In this document: in pieces, positions 1 to 9,977 of the stretch
How the letters are laid out: every line of letters starts with the position of its first letter
Numbering within the stretch: the stretch's first letter is position 1
DNA from: Enoplolaimus lenunculus
Lineage: Eukaryota; Nematoda; Enoplea; Enoplida; Thoracostomopsidae
DNA: 64,000 nucleotides
Assembly (NCBI GenBank): GCA_030248215.1
Contig: JASANG010002657.1
Span: 1-64,000, forward strand
Reading direction: 5' to 3'
Program-made: the position numbers and the translations under genes
Notes under the pieces: generated by a model
Databases searched by the model: none
Told to the model about the DNA's origin: nothing
The model's input: the letters and a program-made list of their open reading frames with translations, nothing else

Positions 1-718
1 ACTTGGTTTCACCCTAACCATTGGTTTCACCACAACGGTCGGTTTCATCCCAACGGTTGGTTTCAACCCAACGGTCGGTTTCACCCCAACGGTTGGTTTC
101 ACCGCTAACGGTTGGTTTGGACCTTAACGTACAGCCCAACGGTTGATTTCAGCCCAACGGTTGATTTCACCCGGGCGTTAGCCCGACGGTTAGTTTCATC
201 CAACAATTAGTTTTCACGCCCAGCCGGTTGGCTTTACCCCAACGGTTGGTTTCACCCGGTTGATTTCACCCCAACGGCTGAGCTAGCCAACGGTCGGTTT
301 CATCCCAACGGTTGGTTTCACCCCAACGGTCGGTTTCACCCCAACGGTTGGTTTCACCCTAACGGTTGGTTTCAGCCCAACGGTTGATTTCACCCAACCG
401 TTGATTTCACCCCAACGGTTGGTTTCACCCCAACAGGTTAACTTCGTGCCAAGCGATTGGTTTGACCGGGGCGGTTGGTTCTACCAACACCGGCTTAGCT
501 TAGCCCCAACGGTTAATTTCACCCCAACGGTTGGTTTCACCTCGACGGTTTGAGCTTCGACCCAACGGTTCGTTGAACGGCAGGCTTAGTTTTAGCCCCG
601 GCGGTTTTGGTCTGCCCAACGTTCGTTTTAGCCCTTAACGGCTGGTTTCCTAAACAGTCGTTAAGCCAAGAGGGTTGGTTTCACACAAACGGTTAGCTTC
701 ACCGCAACGGACGATGTA
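1..718. repeat. 18-bp degenerate satellite (AACGGTTGGTTTCACCCC)
   Basis: A tandem array of an 18-base unit, best written AACGGTTGGTTTCACCCC, runs from the left edge of the window. The spacing between successive AACGG cores is mostly 18, with single-base variants (AACGGTCGG, AACGGTTGA) and irregular spacers that become more frequent toward the right end, where the array fades out by about 718. The unit is a multiple of three, but stops and indels interrupt all frames, so I do not read it as coding. The array continues off the window to the left, so its full size is unknown. Confidence 0.9.
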
Positions 719-904
719 GCCCCCATCGTTTGCTTCGTCCCTTTTCTTGGTTTTATACAAATACTTTGATTAGGCGCTTGTTGCCATAACAATAGTTTCT
801 TTCAGCCAAGCTATCTATTTAAACTCAGTATTTGGTTTAATCAGTCCTCTCATTTTTCATAACCTGGATTGTGGATTAATGCGGCAGCTTGGTAAAGCGG
901 TTGA

Positions 905-1807
905 AACTAGAAAAAAATGCTCAGCACTTGAGCAAAAAGGGATATGTTTCATATTCCTATTAAAAGTATGGTAAACTAGATCAGCACATTCGCTTGATGT
1001 AACCTGGAAAAGTATTAAGAAACAATAGCGGCCAAAATCATGTTAATTATTAATTTTTCTGAAACATATTGCGGACAGCAAATCTATTTCTAACATTTAA
1101 GTTTTTGACAGGATTTGTTAGGAATTTTCAGAAATTCCTTAGGGTCGCAGAGACATGGCTGAGGTATACCGCTCTTTGATTTTGCAAGTTTTAATCGATG
1201 TTGCCAGAATACGGTGCGATTTGTGAGCTTATATAGTCGTGACTATGCAGTGAAACAGATAAATAACTCGGGTGGGAAATGCGCATTTATATAATTTGTC
1301 ACAATGGTAAAAAATCGAGAAAACTCAAGTCACTTATAAGTGGAGCCTTTTTAAAACATCAATTGCGATTCGGTTTGTGACGTCTGTTTAAGAAAGTATC
1401 TAACAAAATTGGTCATCAAAACTCTGACAGCCATTATGTCGCCACACAATGCTCTTATGAAATTCAATTAACTATGGTAATACAAAGCCATAGGAAAATT
1501 TAATACGTTTTGCAGAGAACTTCAATATACATTCATGGATTCCAAGCTAAATCTGTCTACATTTCAGAAATAATTTCGCTTTGCATTCAAGAAAAGCATC
1601 TGGTTTTTACAAAAAAATATTACAGAAATTTTGCTGTCCGCAATATGTTTCAGAAAAATTAATAATTAACATGATTTTGGCCGCTATTGTTTCTTAATAC
1701 TTTTCCAGGTTACATCAAGCGAATGTGCTGATCTAGTTTACCATACTTTTAATAGGAATATGAAACATATCCCTTTTTGCTCAAGTGCTGAGCATTTTTT
1801 TCTAGTT
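905..1807. mobile_element. non-autonomous DNA transposon with 178-bp perfect TIRs
   Basis: Positions 905-1082 and 1630-1807 are reverse complements of each other over about 178 bp, and by eye I find no mismatch. The outer end reads AACTAGAAAAAAATGCTCAG and the inner end GCGGACAGCAAA. The 547-bp interior has no open frame of useful length, so the element cannot encode a transposase. No clear target-site duplication is visible (left flank GTTGA, right flank CCATT). Identity of the arms suggests a young insertion or recent gene conversion. It could also be a foldback element; superfamily not assigned. Confidence 0.8.
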
Positions 1808-2470
1808 CCATTCCCAGAAATTAGTTTAACTAGTCAGCTGGCTTTGCGCAATGCGCAAATATTAACAAATGCACAACAATCTGTGTGCAAATTTTCTTTT
1901 CATAGAACAATACTTTTACAGACACGCCAGTAACCGAGACGGCCCTTAAAGTAACATGAGCCGACGTTTTGATACTGAATTTTTGGCACTCTGGTATTAA
2001 AACCACGTTTGTTGTTCGGGGCTTGTTGGAGATTCACAACGTTCCTGATTGGAAAGTAAAAATAAGAAATTTTTCAATTTATCAAATTTAAACACTAGTG
2101 TTGCGGGAACCTATACGGACGAAGCCGAACGGCGCCAGACATAAAGGTATAGTGGCACCCGAAGCTGTACCAAAATTTTGGTAAGCGTCTTCCTAAGCCT
2201 GAACTCCTGTGCCTAAGCCTGAACCTTCAATGTGGGAAGAGTGTACAAGAGCCGCTGAATATACCTTGCAAGCTATTCTCAGCTTTAATCGCAAGCTTAC
2301 CTCCGCTTACACCAGGCGTACCCAGAATCAAGAACAGGCTAATCGCTAGAATAGTGACCATAGTTGAAACTCGGCATCTACGTTGAAGCAAACCAGAATC
2401 AACCTTAATTGAACTAGATTTAATTGAATCTATCCAAAGCTGTTTGGAACCGCGGGTATTGAGTCCTGAG
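1808..2470. other. intergenic or intronic DNA, nothing recognised
   Basis: No gene, transposon end or tandem repeat was recognised here apart from a G+C-richer patch near 2110-2170. Confidence 0.4.
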
Positions 2471-2480
2471 TTAAGCCGAG

Positions 2481-2640
2481 TTGAATGAGCTTGTGCTCGG
2501 ACGGAAGAGATATGACAGGTGGATTGAGCATGACTCTTGCGTAAAGCAGTGGCAGTTTGGGCGGTTGAACGGCTCTCTGTCGACGTGGGCATTTTACAAT
2601 ACGTCCAACGGTGAACTTTTTGGGAATAACCAGCGAATCA
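2481..2640 (+). CDS. possible exon of an unidentified gene
   Basis: An open frame ends at a good splice donor (ATCA/GTAAGT at 2640/2641). Its translation is compositionally protein-like (…YDRWIEHDSC, then WQFGRLNGSLSTWAF, then GELFGNNQRI), rich in Trp, Gly, Asn and aromatic residues, unlike the AT-driven frames around it. The 5' boundary is not certain, because no strong acceptor is visible close to 2481. I do not recognise the family. It may be an internal exon of a large + strand gene whose other exons are too short to see, or chance. Confidence 0.25.
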
Positions 2641-3443
2641 GTAAGTATTTATTAAATATTAAAAATTTGTTTAGCGAACGGTTTTAAGTTAAATGCAGTA
2701 ATTTAATGCATATTAATTATATCTTATCTGCAAATATAATATTGTACTTGGAGATGAATAATTCTTACAATTTCAAATGCTTCCTCGAAACTGGTCATAC
2801 TAATGATTAATCAATGATAAAGTTATCAAATGGTATTGTTTACTAACAAGCAAATTTCATTTTTTCAATATTTAATTTTGATATGCATCAAAAAACTCGC
2901 TAAACCTTCGAAACCAACGTCAACGCCCTAATGATTGACGTCTTCAGGCATTTTAATACAGGGGCTGTGTCTCCCGCACTCACCGGATTACTTAATTGTT
3001 AGAACAACGCCTTCTCACCCCGACTAAAGCAATGTCCTTCTACGCACCGACTAAGCGTTTTGGATAGTAGATCAGATGCACTTTTATTTCAGTTTTTACT
3101 CAAAAGGACAGCGATCCTTGGCTAAATAATTGACCAAAAATGTCCCAAAAATGTTTACTTACAGATTTTTGGCAGGAATGTGACCGCTTTTAGTGGGGAA
3201 ACAAAACCGGATCCTCTAGTCGTATACCCTAATTTTATCAGCCTCAAAACGTCAATAACTGTGACTATTTCGGTTTTTTACGCTTTCACAGTACAGTTTA
3301 AACTTTTTAAAACTTTTATCAAACGAAAAACCACAAACTCCTTGCTTGACTCAAATAACATATGACTCATGACTACTGCGATAAACTTAAACAGAACTAG
3401 CCCCAAAGCCAATCTGTTACTAATTTCACATTAGTTATTATGC
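2641..3443. other. no features seen
   Basis: AT-rich DNA without recognisable coding sequence or repeat ends. A short + strand frame at 3180-3365 has no coding character. Confidence 0.4.
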
Positions 3444-3614
3444 CAGGGCCGTAGCCATCTGACTTTGCTAGGGGGCTAAATATTTTTCAGGCCTGGCATT
3501 CAAGGGTTTTCAATAAGTTTCAAACAAGGTTGATAATATTCCAGGGGGGGGGGGGGCAAAATTTTTCCAGAGAAGCTGAGCCTTTCCCCTGGCCCCTTCA
3601 GGGATATGGGCCCG
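3444..3614. mobile_element. hAT-like MITE (CAGGGCCGTAGCC family)
   Basis: A roughly 170-bp element begins CAGGGCCGTAGCC and ends with GGGCCCG. It is bounded by TATTATGC on the left (3436-3443) and TATTCTGC on the right (3615-3622), a 7-of-8 match read as an 8-bp target-site duplication. The interior shares a motif with the copies at 9801, 10765, 52415 and 59445: CTAGGGG..CTAAA, then TTCAAGGGTTTTC, then a run of C before the right end. An 8-bp duplication and CAGGG ends are typical of hAT transposons. It contains a G12 homopolymer at about 3544. Confidence 0.65.
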
Positions 3615-4277
3615 TATTCTGCCTATATACACGAATTACTGCCATTATGCAAATTAACTATTGGCATGATTTTGTTACTTGCTTACATATATACATAAAT
3701 ACATATACGTTATATACACATATACAACAATATATGTATATATATAAATTATAATAAGGGTGCGTGTTGTTTTCATGTGGACCACTTTAAGCAATTACCA
3801 AACGCACGAAGTCATGCTAACACTAAGAATAGGCCCCTGGGAACTTGGGTTTGGTTCCAAGAAGCGAAATGAAACCGATTGATTGGTCAATACAAGGTCA
3901 AAAACGGGCATAAATGTGCTGAGTTCAGAACTCCAGACGGGTGCTCCAATGGAGGGTACACATTGTCAGATAAACTCGGCGCAATATTTTTACGTCAAGT
4001 TTGCTGCGAGACTGAAATTAGTTTAAGTTTTGGTTTTTGGCTAATTTTTTGCTTAGGGATCGCTTTAGACTTGGATCCTTACGCTGTAAAAGACGCATTG
4101 GCCAGTTAAACAGTAAAACTGTAAAGTCAAAAACTGTGCACTAAAACATCTTTTCCCAGACTAAGACTTAAAAATTCTTCTCAATCACAACAGTTTTATA
4201 TCAAATGCAAACGTGGTTAATTCGGTAAATTAAACTTCTTGAATCAATTGAGTGTTTTTGTAAAACGGGTGCTGCTA

Positions 4278-4511
4278 CTATTCCCCTGAACCCCCACATT
4301 TTAGAAAGACAAAATCGTTGACAAAGTAGTTTTCCATTGTTTTGGCACATAAGCTAGGAGAGCGCTTAGTGCGGGTGGCTTGGGAGCAGTATCTTCCATC
4401 CTGATTAGTGTCCCTTCCAAAGTAATGAGAGGTTAGTGCTAGAGCCAGACCGTGACTGAGGAAGTAGCAATATAATAAGAACTGAAATAAACATAAAATT
4501 TCTTGATACAT
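4278..4511 (-). CDS. short hypothetical ORF, secreted-like
   Basis: A 77-codon ATG frame reads as a hydrophobic N-terminal stretch (about residues 6-26) followed by a polar part with three cysteines, so it resembles a small secreted protein. No family is recognised. Acceptor-like AG sites lie inside the frame, and the region may be non-coding. Low confidence. Confidence 0.15.
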   Translation of the reverse strand: MYQEILCLFQFLLYCYFLSHGLALALTSHYFGRDTNQDGRYCSQATRTKRSPSLCAKTMENYFVNDFVFLKCGGSGE

Positions 4512-4631
4512 ACGACGAAAGATTGATTTTGAAAATTTTCTCTTAAATCGTAAACGGAATTAGGGATAGCTGTGGCCCATGAACAGCCGAGTACAAAAAC
4601 AACAGTTTATATCGATTACTTATTCTTTTAA

Positions 4632-4894
4632 CCCTTTCTCACATGAATATTTTCTATTTCCCCTGAGACCTACCTTTATGCTAGGATTCGAGCTCAATCG
4701 ACTGGAGTGGGTGGCGTATACCATCACCACTCAGCTATAGGAGCTTGACGCTCGAGCCCGAGGGGGCTCTCACGTCTTGTGGTGATTTAGTACTATGTAT
4801 ACGTGTTGCAATTGGTAAACACGGTGTGATATATATTATTTAACGTATATAAACTGCACTGAGTTGCCTATAGACAACTCAATGTGAGAAGGGG
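4632..4894 (-). mobile_element. 263-bp TTAA element with tRNA-like promoter, copy 1
   Basis: A 263-bp element sits between two TTAA tetranucleotides (4628-4631 and 4895-4898). Its ends are inverted repeats, CCCTTTCTCACATG on the left and the complement of CCCCTTCTCACATT on the right. TTAA duplication plus CCC-starting ends is the signature of piggyBac-type transposons. On the - strand the interior carries a tRNA-like module with an A-box-like TAGCTGAGTGG and a B-box-like GCTCGAATCC, as in tRNA-derived SINEs. There is no transposase frame. Copies of the same 263-bp length lie at 15837-16099 and 25967-26229, and an interrupted copy at 62387. Confidence 0.8.
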
Positions 4895-4898
4895 TTAA

Positions 4899-6195
4899 AA
4901 ATTACATTCTTATAATACTACTTTGTTAAAAAGAATTAAAAACTAGAATTTATACACGAAACCCTAACCCCAATGAAGGTGTTGCAGCCTTGTGTGCTCG
5001 CTTCATAGGCAATTACCTATACTTAACATAGCTACTATTCGAAATTTTGCCTTATCTGCGCAACCTTACCTGATACATCACTGTTTTCCTATTTCGCATT
5101 GAAAAGTGTTCTGGTTTTCTACGAAACCTAATCAGCTAAAATGTTTTCTAGAACTCCGCCCAACTATTCAATCATAGGTTAAAGTTTACGTCGCATAATG
5201 GTGACATAACACGGTTTGCTGGTATATTGGATAGTGGACTGAAGCCAGTGGCCAGGGAAAAAAGAGAGGGCTTAGCCCCACCCTAACAAAATTAGTCCGT
5301 CTAAAAACATTTTAGTTTCGTGCATGCGTCATGTGATACTCCCGTTCCCGCAAGCCTATCTTGAATATTTTTGGATTGAAATACGAAATTATAAAACCAT
5401 AAGTTTTCAGCTCTTTTCAGATGGATAGGAGAATTCGTTCCACTATTAATCCTTATAGTTGAATATTTTGTAATGTAAATTATTCGTCGTAAGCTCAGTA
5501 TTTTCTTACACGCATGCAAAATATAGTTCGGATACAACACATATTCAAAAGATTTGTACAATTGTACCTGAGCCACAAAACCCGAACAGTTTTATATACT
5601 TGTAAAAAAATTTTCGTTCGGAAAGTTTAGGTTATGCTATGAAACCGTTTCTAACAATTTGGTTAAAACTTTATTCTACCCGCAATAGAACAAAACGGTT
5701 TCGAGTTCAACCCCGACCCGTAACCAGCTCACGGGGGGGGAGCTAAAACATTTCCCCTGGGTCCCCCTTACGCTACGGGTTGGGTCCCGACCTTAGGACT
5801 AAGCATACGGTGGAGGTTTATTTGTGCAAAACAATGAATTGTGACGCAAGTAGCATTGGATAACGAAATAATATATTAATCATAGCATTTTAGTACAAGC
5901 TCCATATATACCCTCTAGGTGTGCACTCACAGGGAACTTTTTATGCTGTGCTCAGAGTTCTAAACTAATCTGTCTTTGGTTGAGTTGAACTTCGATGATG
6001 GATTAGGTTCAAATAGAAATAAACAGCTATACGAGACTAACTGTTGCTTAACGTAACGTTTGTTGCGATCTTTCAACTTGCAACCTTTCCCGGTTAGCCA
6101 ATAAACCTTGTTCTCAAACTCGGCTAAGTAGGTTTGAAATTAATATTTTTGGCTTAAACTAATGGTTACATATAGCGGCGCTGCTATAAAAATTA
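4899..6195. other. gene-free stretch with one hAT-like remnant
   Basis: AT-rich DNA. Apart from the short CCGTAGCC-family remnant at 5715-5787, no gene or structured repeat is recognised. Confidence 0.4.
5715..5787. mobile_element. internally deleted hAT-like MITE remnant
   Basis: Both ends of the CAGGGCCGTAGCC family can be recognised (GACCCGTAACCAGCTCAC at left, CGCTACGGGTTGGGTC at right), but most of the interior is missing and a G8 run lies between. Confidence 0.5.
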
Positions 6196-6278
6196 CACCG
6201 CAAAAAATGGTGAGTCAAATTGACTCTCTCCGAAATAGGCTTTTCCTGACTACACAAACTGAGTCAAAATTCGACTCA
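6196..6278. mobile_element. single arm of the CACTGCAAAAAATGG palindromic MITE
   Basis: This 83-bp segment matches, almost base for base, the left arm of the palindromic element at 23675-23894 (start CACCGCAAAAAATGGTGAG, then repeated GAGTCAA/TTGACTC). The opposite arm is absent, so it is a half element. Confidence 0.7.
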
Positions 6279-7512
6279 AAGCATTCCGACATGAATATTT
6301 TTATTTCATCTCAAGTCTATTTTCAAGCTAAAATTTGAAGAATCAGTGCTGTCGGTTGAGATGCCTTTAGAATTACAACTCTGCTATAACAGCTTCACGC
6401 TTGAGCACAAAGGGTAGTTTGACATCTCGAAGTTGTACTGCGGGAGCGCACGTGTAGTTTGAACTACTTCTTTACTTACCAAAAAGTTAAACTTGTAAGA
6501 GAAACTATTGAGAACATATCTGAAAGCTGAAATATGTAAAGATTGTCTGATCCAAGTATTTATAAGCAACCATATACTGCCGTATGGTCTGAGTATGTTA
6601 AAAACTAATTTTTCATTAAAATTTATTTTGAAGCACTCAAAAAGCTACCGATCAAAGATATTAAGGGTAAACAGTCGGCTGACGAAAACTTCAAAAAGAA
6701 TCATTTTCGTTAAATCACAAATTCTTTTCCGGCGTATGTGAACTGTAGAGACCTGTGAACTATGTCAACGCCAAAGTATAACCGTAAAACATAAAGTTAA
6801 CTCTAAGCCCAATTTTAACGCTAAAGCCTATTAGCTTCCCAGCCTCAAACTCTAGAGGTTTCTGGGCAAGCTCCTATATGAACATGAACCGTTTGTCTGG
6901 GTATGTTTTCTTAAAACCTACCGGTTTTCAAAATCACCCACAACATCCGCGATTTTGTGCCAACATCTCAAAATGGTCGCTTGATAAAAAGCTTTCAGAC
7001 AACCAATTGAGCGATAAATGACATAGCTAATTTTTAACGTTATACACAAAAGATACTTTTTCAAAGTTTCACTCGCTGCTGTGAAACACTAAACCCAGGC
7101 AAACCACGTTTGTGTTTATTACGTACCACAATCTCTGGGTATTGCGTCACGAAAATTTGAATTCCGCCTTTCTCAGCACAAAAAAGCTAACATCTTAAAT
7201 TAGATTCGAACCCAGTTTACGACCTTCAACCAGAGTTATTTAGAGAACAAACGGTCATAAAAATAGCAACGCACACACGCATATGGTTAGTTTGAAATTA
7301 AAACTAAAATTCTGTCTATTTGAGCAGAAACTGAAAACATGTGGATGGTAAAAATTAGATTTTTCTATACCAGAAAATGCGGCTAAAATATAGGAATGCA
7401 ACAATGCAGTGCTTAGATATAGAACCATGATGTATACAATAGAGGCTATTGAAAGGATGTACTTTTCTAAAAAGTTTCTCATCTGTTGCACTTTCTACTA
7501 GAAGCTTTTAGA
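6279..7512. other. no features seen
   Basis: AT-rich DNA. The short frames on both strands near 6384-6741 and 7255-7491 show no coding character or known domain. Confidence 0.4.
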
Positions 7513-7636
7513 TTAAGCTGAATCCGTAATGACACGTACAAGTTATTGCTGCGAGAACTTGCAACTAAAAGTTCTTCGTGCAATTTTCAGCTGCGAGTTC
7601 TCGCAACAAATAATTGCACGTGTAAATAGGGCTTAA
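7513..7636. mobile_element. short MITE with CACGTRCAAG ends, copy 1
   Basis: An imperfect palindrome of about 120 bp bounded by TTAA on both sides (7513-7516 and 7633-7636). The arms contain GACACGTACAAG, GCTGCGAGAACTTGCA and, on the right, the complement GCACGTGTAAATAGGGC. Related copies lie at 34988, 42748 and 61782. TTAA flanks suggest a TTAA-specific transposase, but this family differs in sequence from the tRNA-bearing TTAA elements. Confidence 0.55.
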
Positions 7637-9350
7637 CGCTTCCGAAATCAAATCCTGGCTGCACGCGCTGGTATAAGGTATTGATATCAAAATAGCATCC
7701 GAATCATACGCCGCAAACTTCAAACTGTTATGAGACCATTTTAAGAAATTACAAAGCTCACCGCAAAAATTGTCAACTTTTTAGCCAAAACTTCAAAACT
7801 GCAAAAAATTCACGATTTTCCGTAATTTTACGAGGGTCAAAAATCGCTCAAAAACGTAAATAGCCGCAAACACAAAAAAATAACGTTTTCATTTTTAAAT
7901 TCGATTCGACTCTCTGTGAAAAAGACCTTGAAACAATCGAAAAAATAACGAAAAAACTTTAGTATTTTGAAGTTTACGCGACAACGTAGCCAAAAAAACA
8001 ACCCCACACTTTTAAATTATGAAATTAACGCGTTTTAAATAGTTTTTCTCTCATATATAATAACTCATACTTTTTGCGTATTAATATACAGTGACGGATC
8101 AACGATATTCCGATACATAACATCCAGGGGCAAAATAGCTTCCCGGATACAATACAAAACCGGCCGAAACGAATCAGAAATAGGGATTTATTCAAAACGG
8201 TACGTGACTCGGAGTAGTTCTCAGTTACAAATACTTGATTTAGGCTTCTGGAGTATTTTGTAAACTTATCGTTACGGTGAGGTTTAGGCTTAGAAAAATT
8301 CGTAGATTACTGCTACGTCTCTTACACGTAACATTGATCGTGATACATGAATGTTTCACGAATATACGCAACCAAGATAAGCAACCAGTTCAGAGTTGGG
8401 ATCGGCCCAATTTTTCTCGGTCCGATCCAATCCCTGGGTCCGTCTGGATACAACCCCTTCTTCAAGCCCAAACAAAAATGATATACTCGCAATTATATTT
8501 GCATAAATGGTCACATGCCCGCATTCGCCCCGTTAAGGTGGACCTAGGTTTGTGCACGGGTCGGTTCCAACGGCTAAACCAGTTGTCTAAGAATTACGCA
8601 TAAGAAAACGTCTGCTGTGTGGTCTACAATCTTGCATCGTTACAAATATTTTAATATATTTTAAATTTATTTTGTTATTTTTTAAATATTTGCTTTGTGC
8701 TTGGCAAATGAGTCCCAAAGGGATCGCAGGAAACCTTTGTTTGCTTGCGGTTGCGCCGTCAACCAAGGCCGACTTGCTGCGTCACGTGTTGATATTGCTC
8801 ATTGAACAAATCGGTCAATATCAAACACAAAAACGTCTTTTTTAGTTTGCATTATTTGCAATTGCAAAATTTTACATAAATGCAAACAACGCAGAGCTAA
8901 TGGCCTAAACCTGGGGCTTTCGTGGCCCAATGAAATGTTGACAAACATTTACTTAAGTTAAGAAAAACAACTTTTATTAATATATTTAGGAACGAAATCT
9001 GATTGGCAGATTTTACTGTGATGACCAGCAGCCAGAGAAAGGACTTGAGGACTACATTTTCTCTGCCGAATAAAATATGATTTTGGCTTGCTAGAAAATT
9101 TTGGTCGCAGTTATAAAATATGATTTTGGCTTGCTAAAAAATTTCAGTCGCAGTTGTAAGTCATTTGAAATGCCTACATATCTTTCCCGATCAATATAAC
9201 AAAGGCTTGTACTTATCTGGGATAAAACAACTCAGTCCTTTTGGGGGCTGATAAATCTGGCCTTCTGGCTATGGACTCATTACAGCGTTTCTACCTGTAA
9301 TATAGAAATCAGTTGCGTTTCCAGCATTTAAGTATGTGTTTACATTACAG
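7637..9350. other. gene-free stretch
   Basis: No gene is recognised. A direct repeat of about 45 bp (AAAATATGATTTTGGCTTGC motif) occurs twice at about 9073-9155. The 108-codon frame at 8277-8603 has no recognisable domain and seems driven by a G+C-richer repeat-like patch. Confidence 0.4.
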
Positions 9351-9582
9351 ACAGGAAATGGAAAACTTTACACTTGTTTATTCCGTGATACCAGAGATTA
9401 GTGCGGAAGTAAACAATACCTTTAACCGTTTATATAAGATGAACCGGAACCAACAAACATTGCTCTTTCGCTATGAAACTGACACAATGCATAATTTTAA
9501 TTTGCAGCCAAGGTTGGATGATATATCTCCTTCCAAAACTACAACCAAATTAATAAAATGTCGCTATTTAAATATTGAGCAG
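9351..9582 (+). CDS. probable internal exon of an unidentified gene
   Basis: The segment is framed by a consensus acceptor (TTACATTACAG/ACAG) and a donor (GAGCAG/GTAAAT). The open frame between them reads like ordinary globular protein with mixed charged, polar and aromatic residues, for example ENFTLVYSVIPEISAEVNNT and later FRYETDTMHNFNLQPRLDD. An alternative acceptor four bases downstream is possible. I do not recognise the family and could not link it with certainty to other exons. Confidence that it is coding is moderate. Confidence 0.4.
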
Positions 9583-9800
9583 GTAAATTTAAAATTGTTG
9601 TATGCTTTAATTTAAAATAAAATTAGTCAAATTTTCACACGTTAAAAAATTTCCGAACATGATATACCGCTAGTAGTCGCAAAGGAAAGTGTGCAATTCG
9701 ACAATGCTTACAATCATTTCAGGCTGGTGTTTTTAATTATAAACCGAGTCCTTAAATGATGCACTATAATAGTCAACGTAAACCTAAGCATAGTCTGTCT

Positions 9801-9969
9801 CAGGACCGCAGCCAGCTCACCTTGCTAGGGGAAAGGGGCTAAAATTTTTTTAGAAGGGGCATTCAATGGTTTTTAACGACTTACAAACAACGTTGAAAAT
9901 TGTTAGGGAGGTCAAAATGTTTCCAGGAGACGCTCAGCCTCCCCCCTGTCCCTCTTGGCTACGGGCCCG
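9801..9969. mobile_element. hAT-like MITE, best copy with 8-bp TSD
   Basis: A 169-bp element with ends CAGGACCGCAGCC and GGCTACGGGCCCG lies between perfect 8-bp duplications GTCTGTCT (9793-9800 and 9970-9977). This copy fixes the boundaries of the family and supports hAT assignment. No coding capacity. Confidence 0.8.
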
Positions 9970-9977
9970 GTCTGTCT

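Noticed and set aside
1-718. CRISPR-like array
   Set aside because: Units are contiguous 18-mers without spacers in an animal genome; this is a satellite.
4677-4742. A functional tRNA gene on the - strand
   Set aside because: Only box-like motifs are present, the arms do not fold well, and the segment is inside a repeated 263-bp transposable element.
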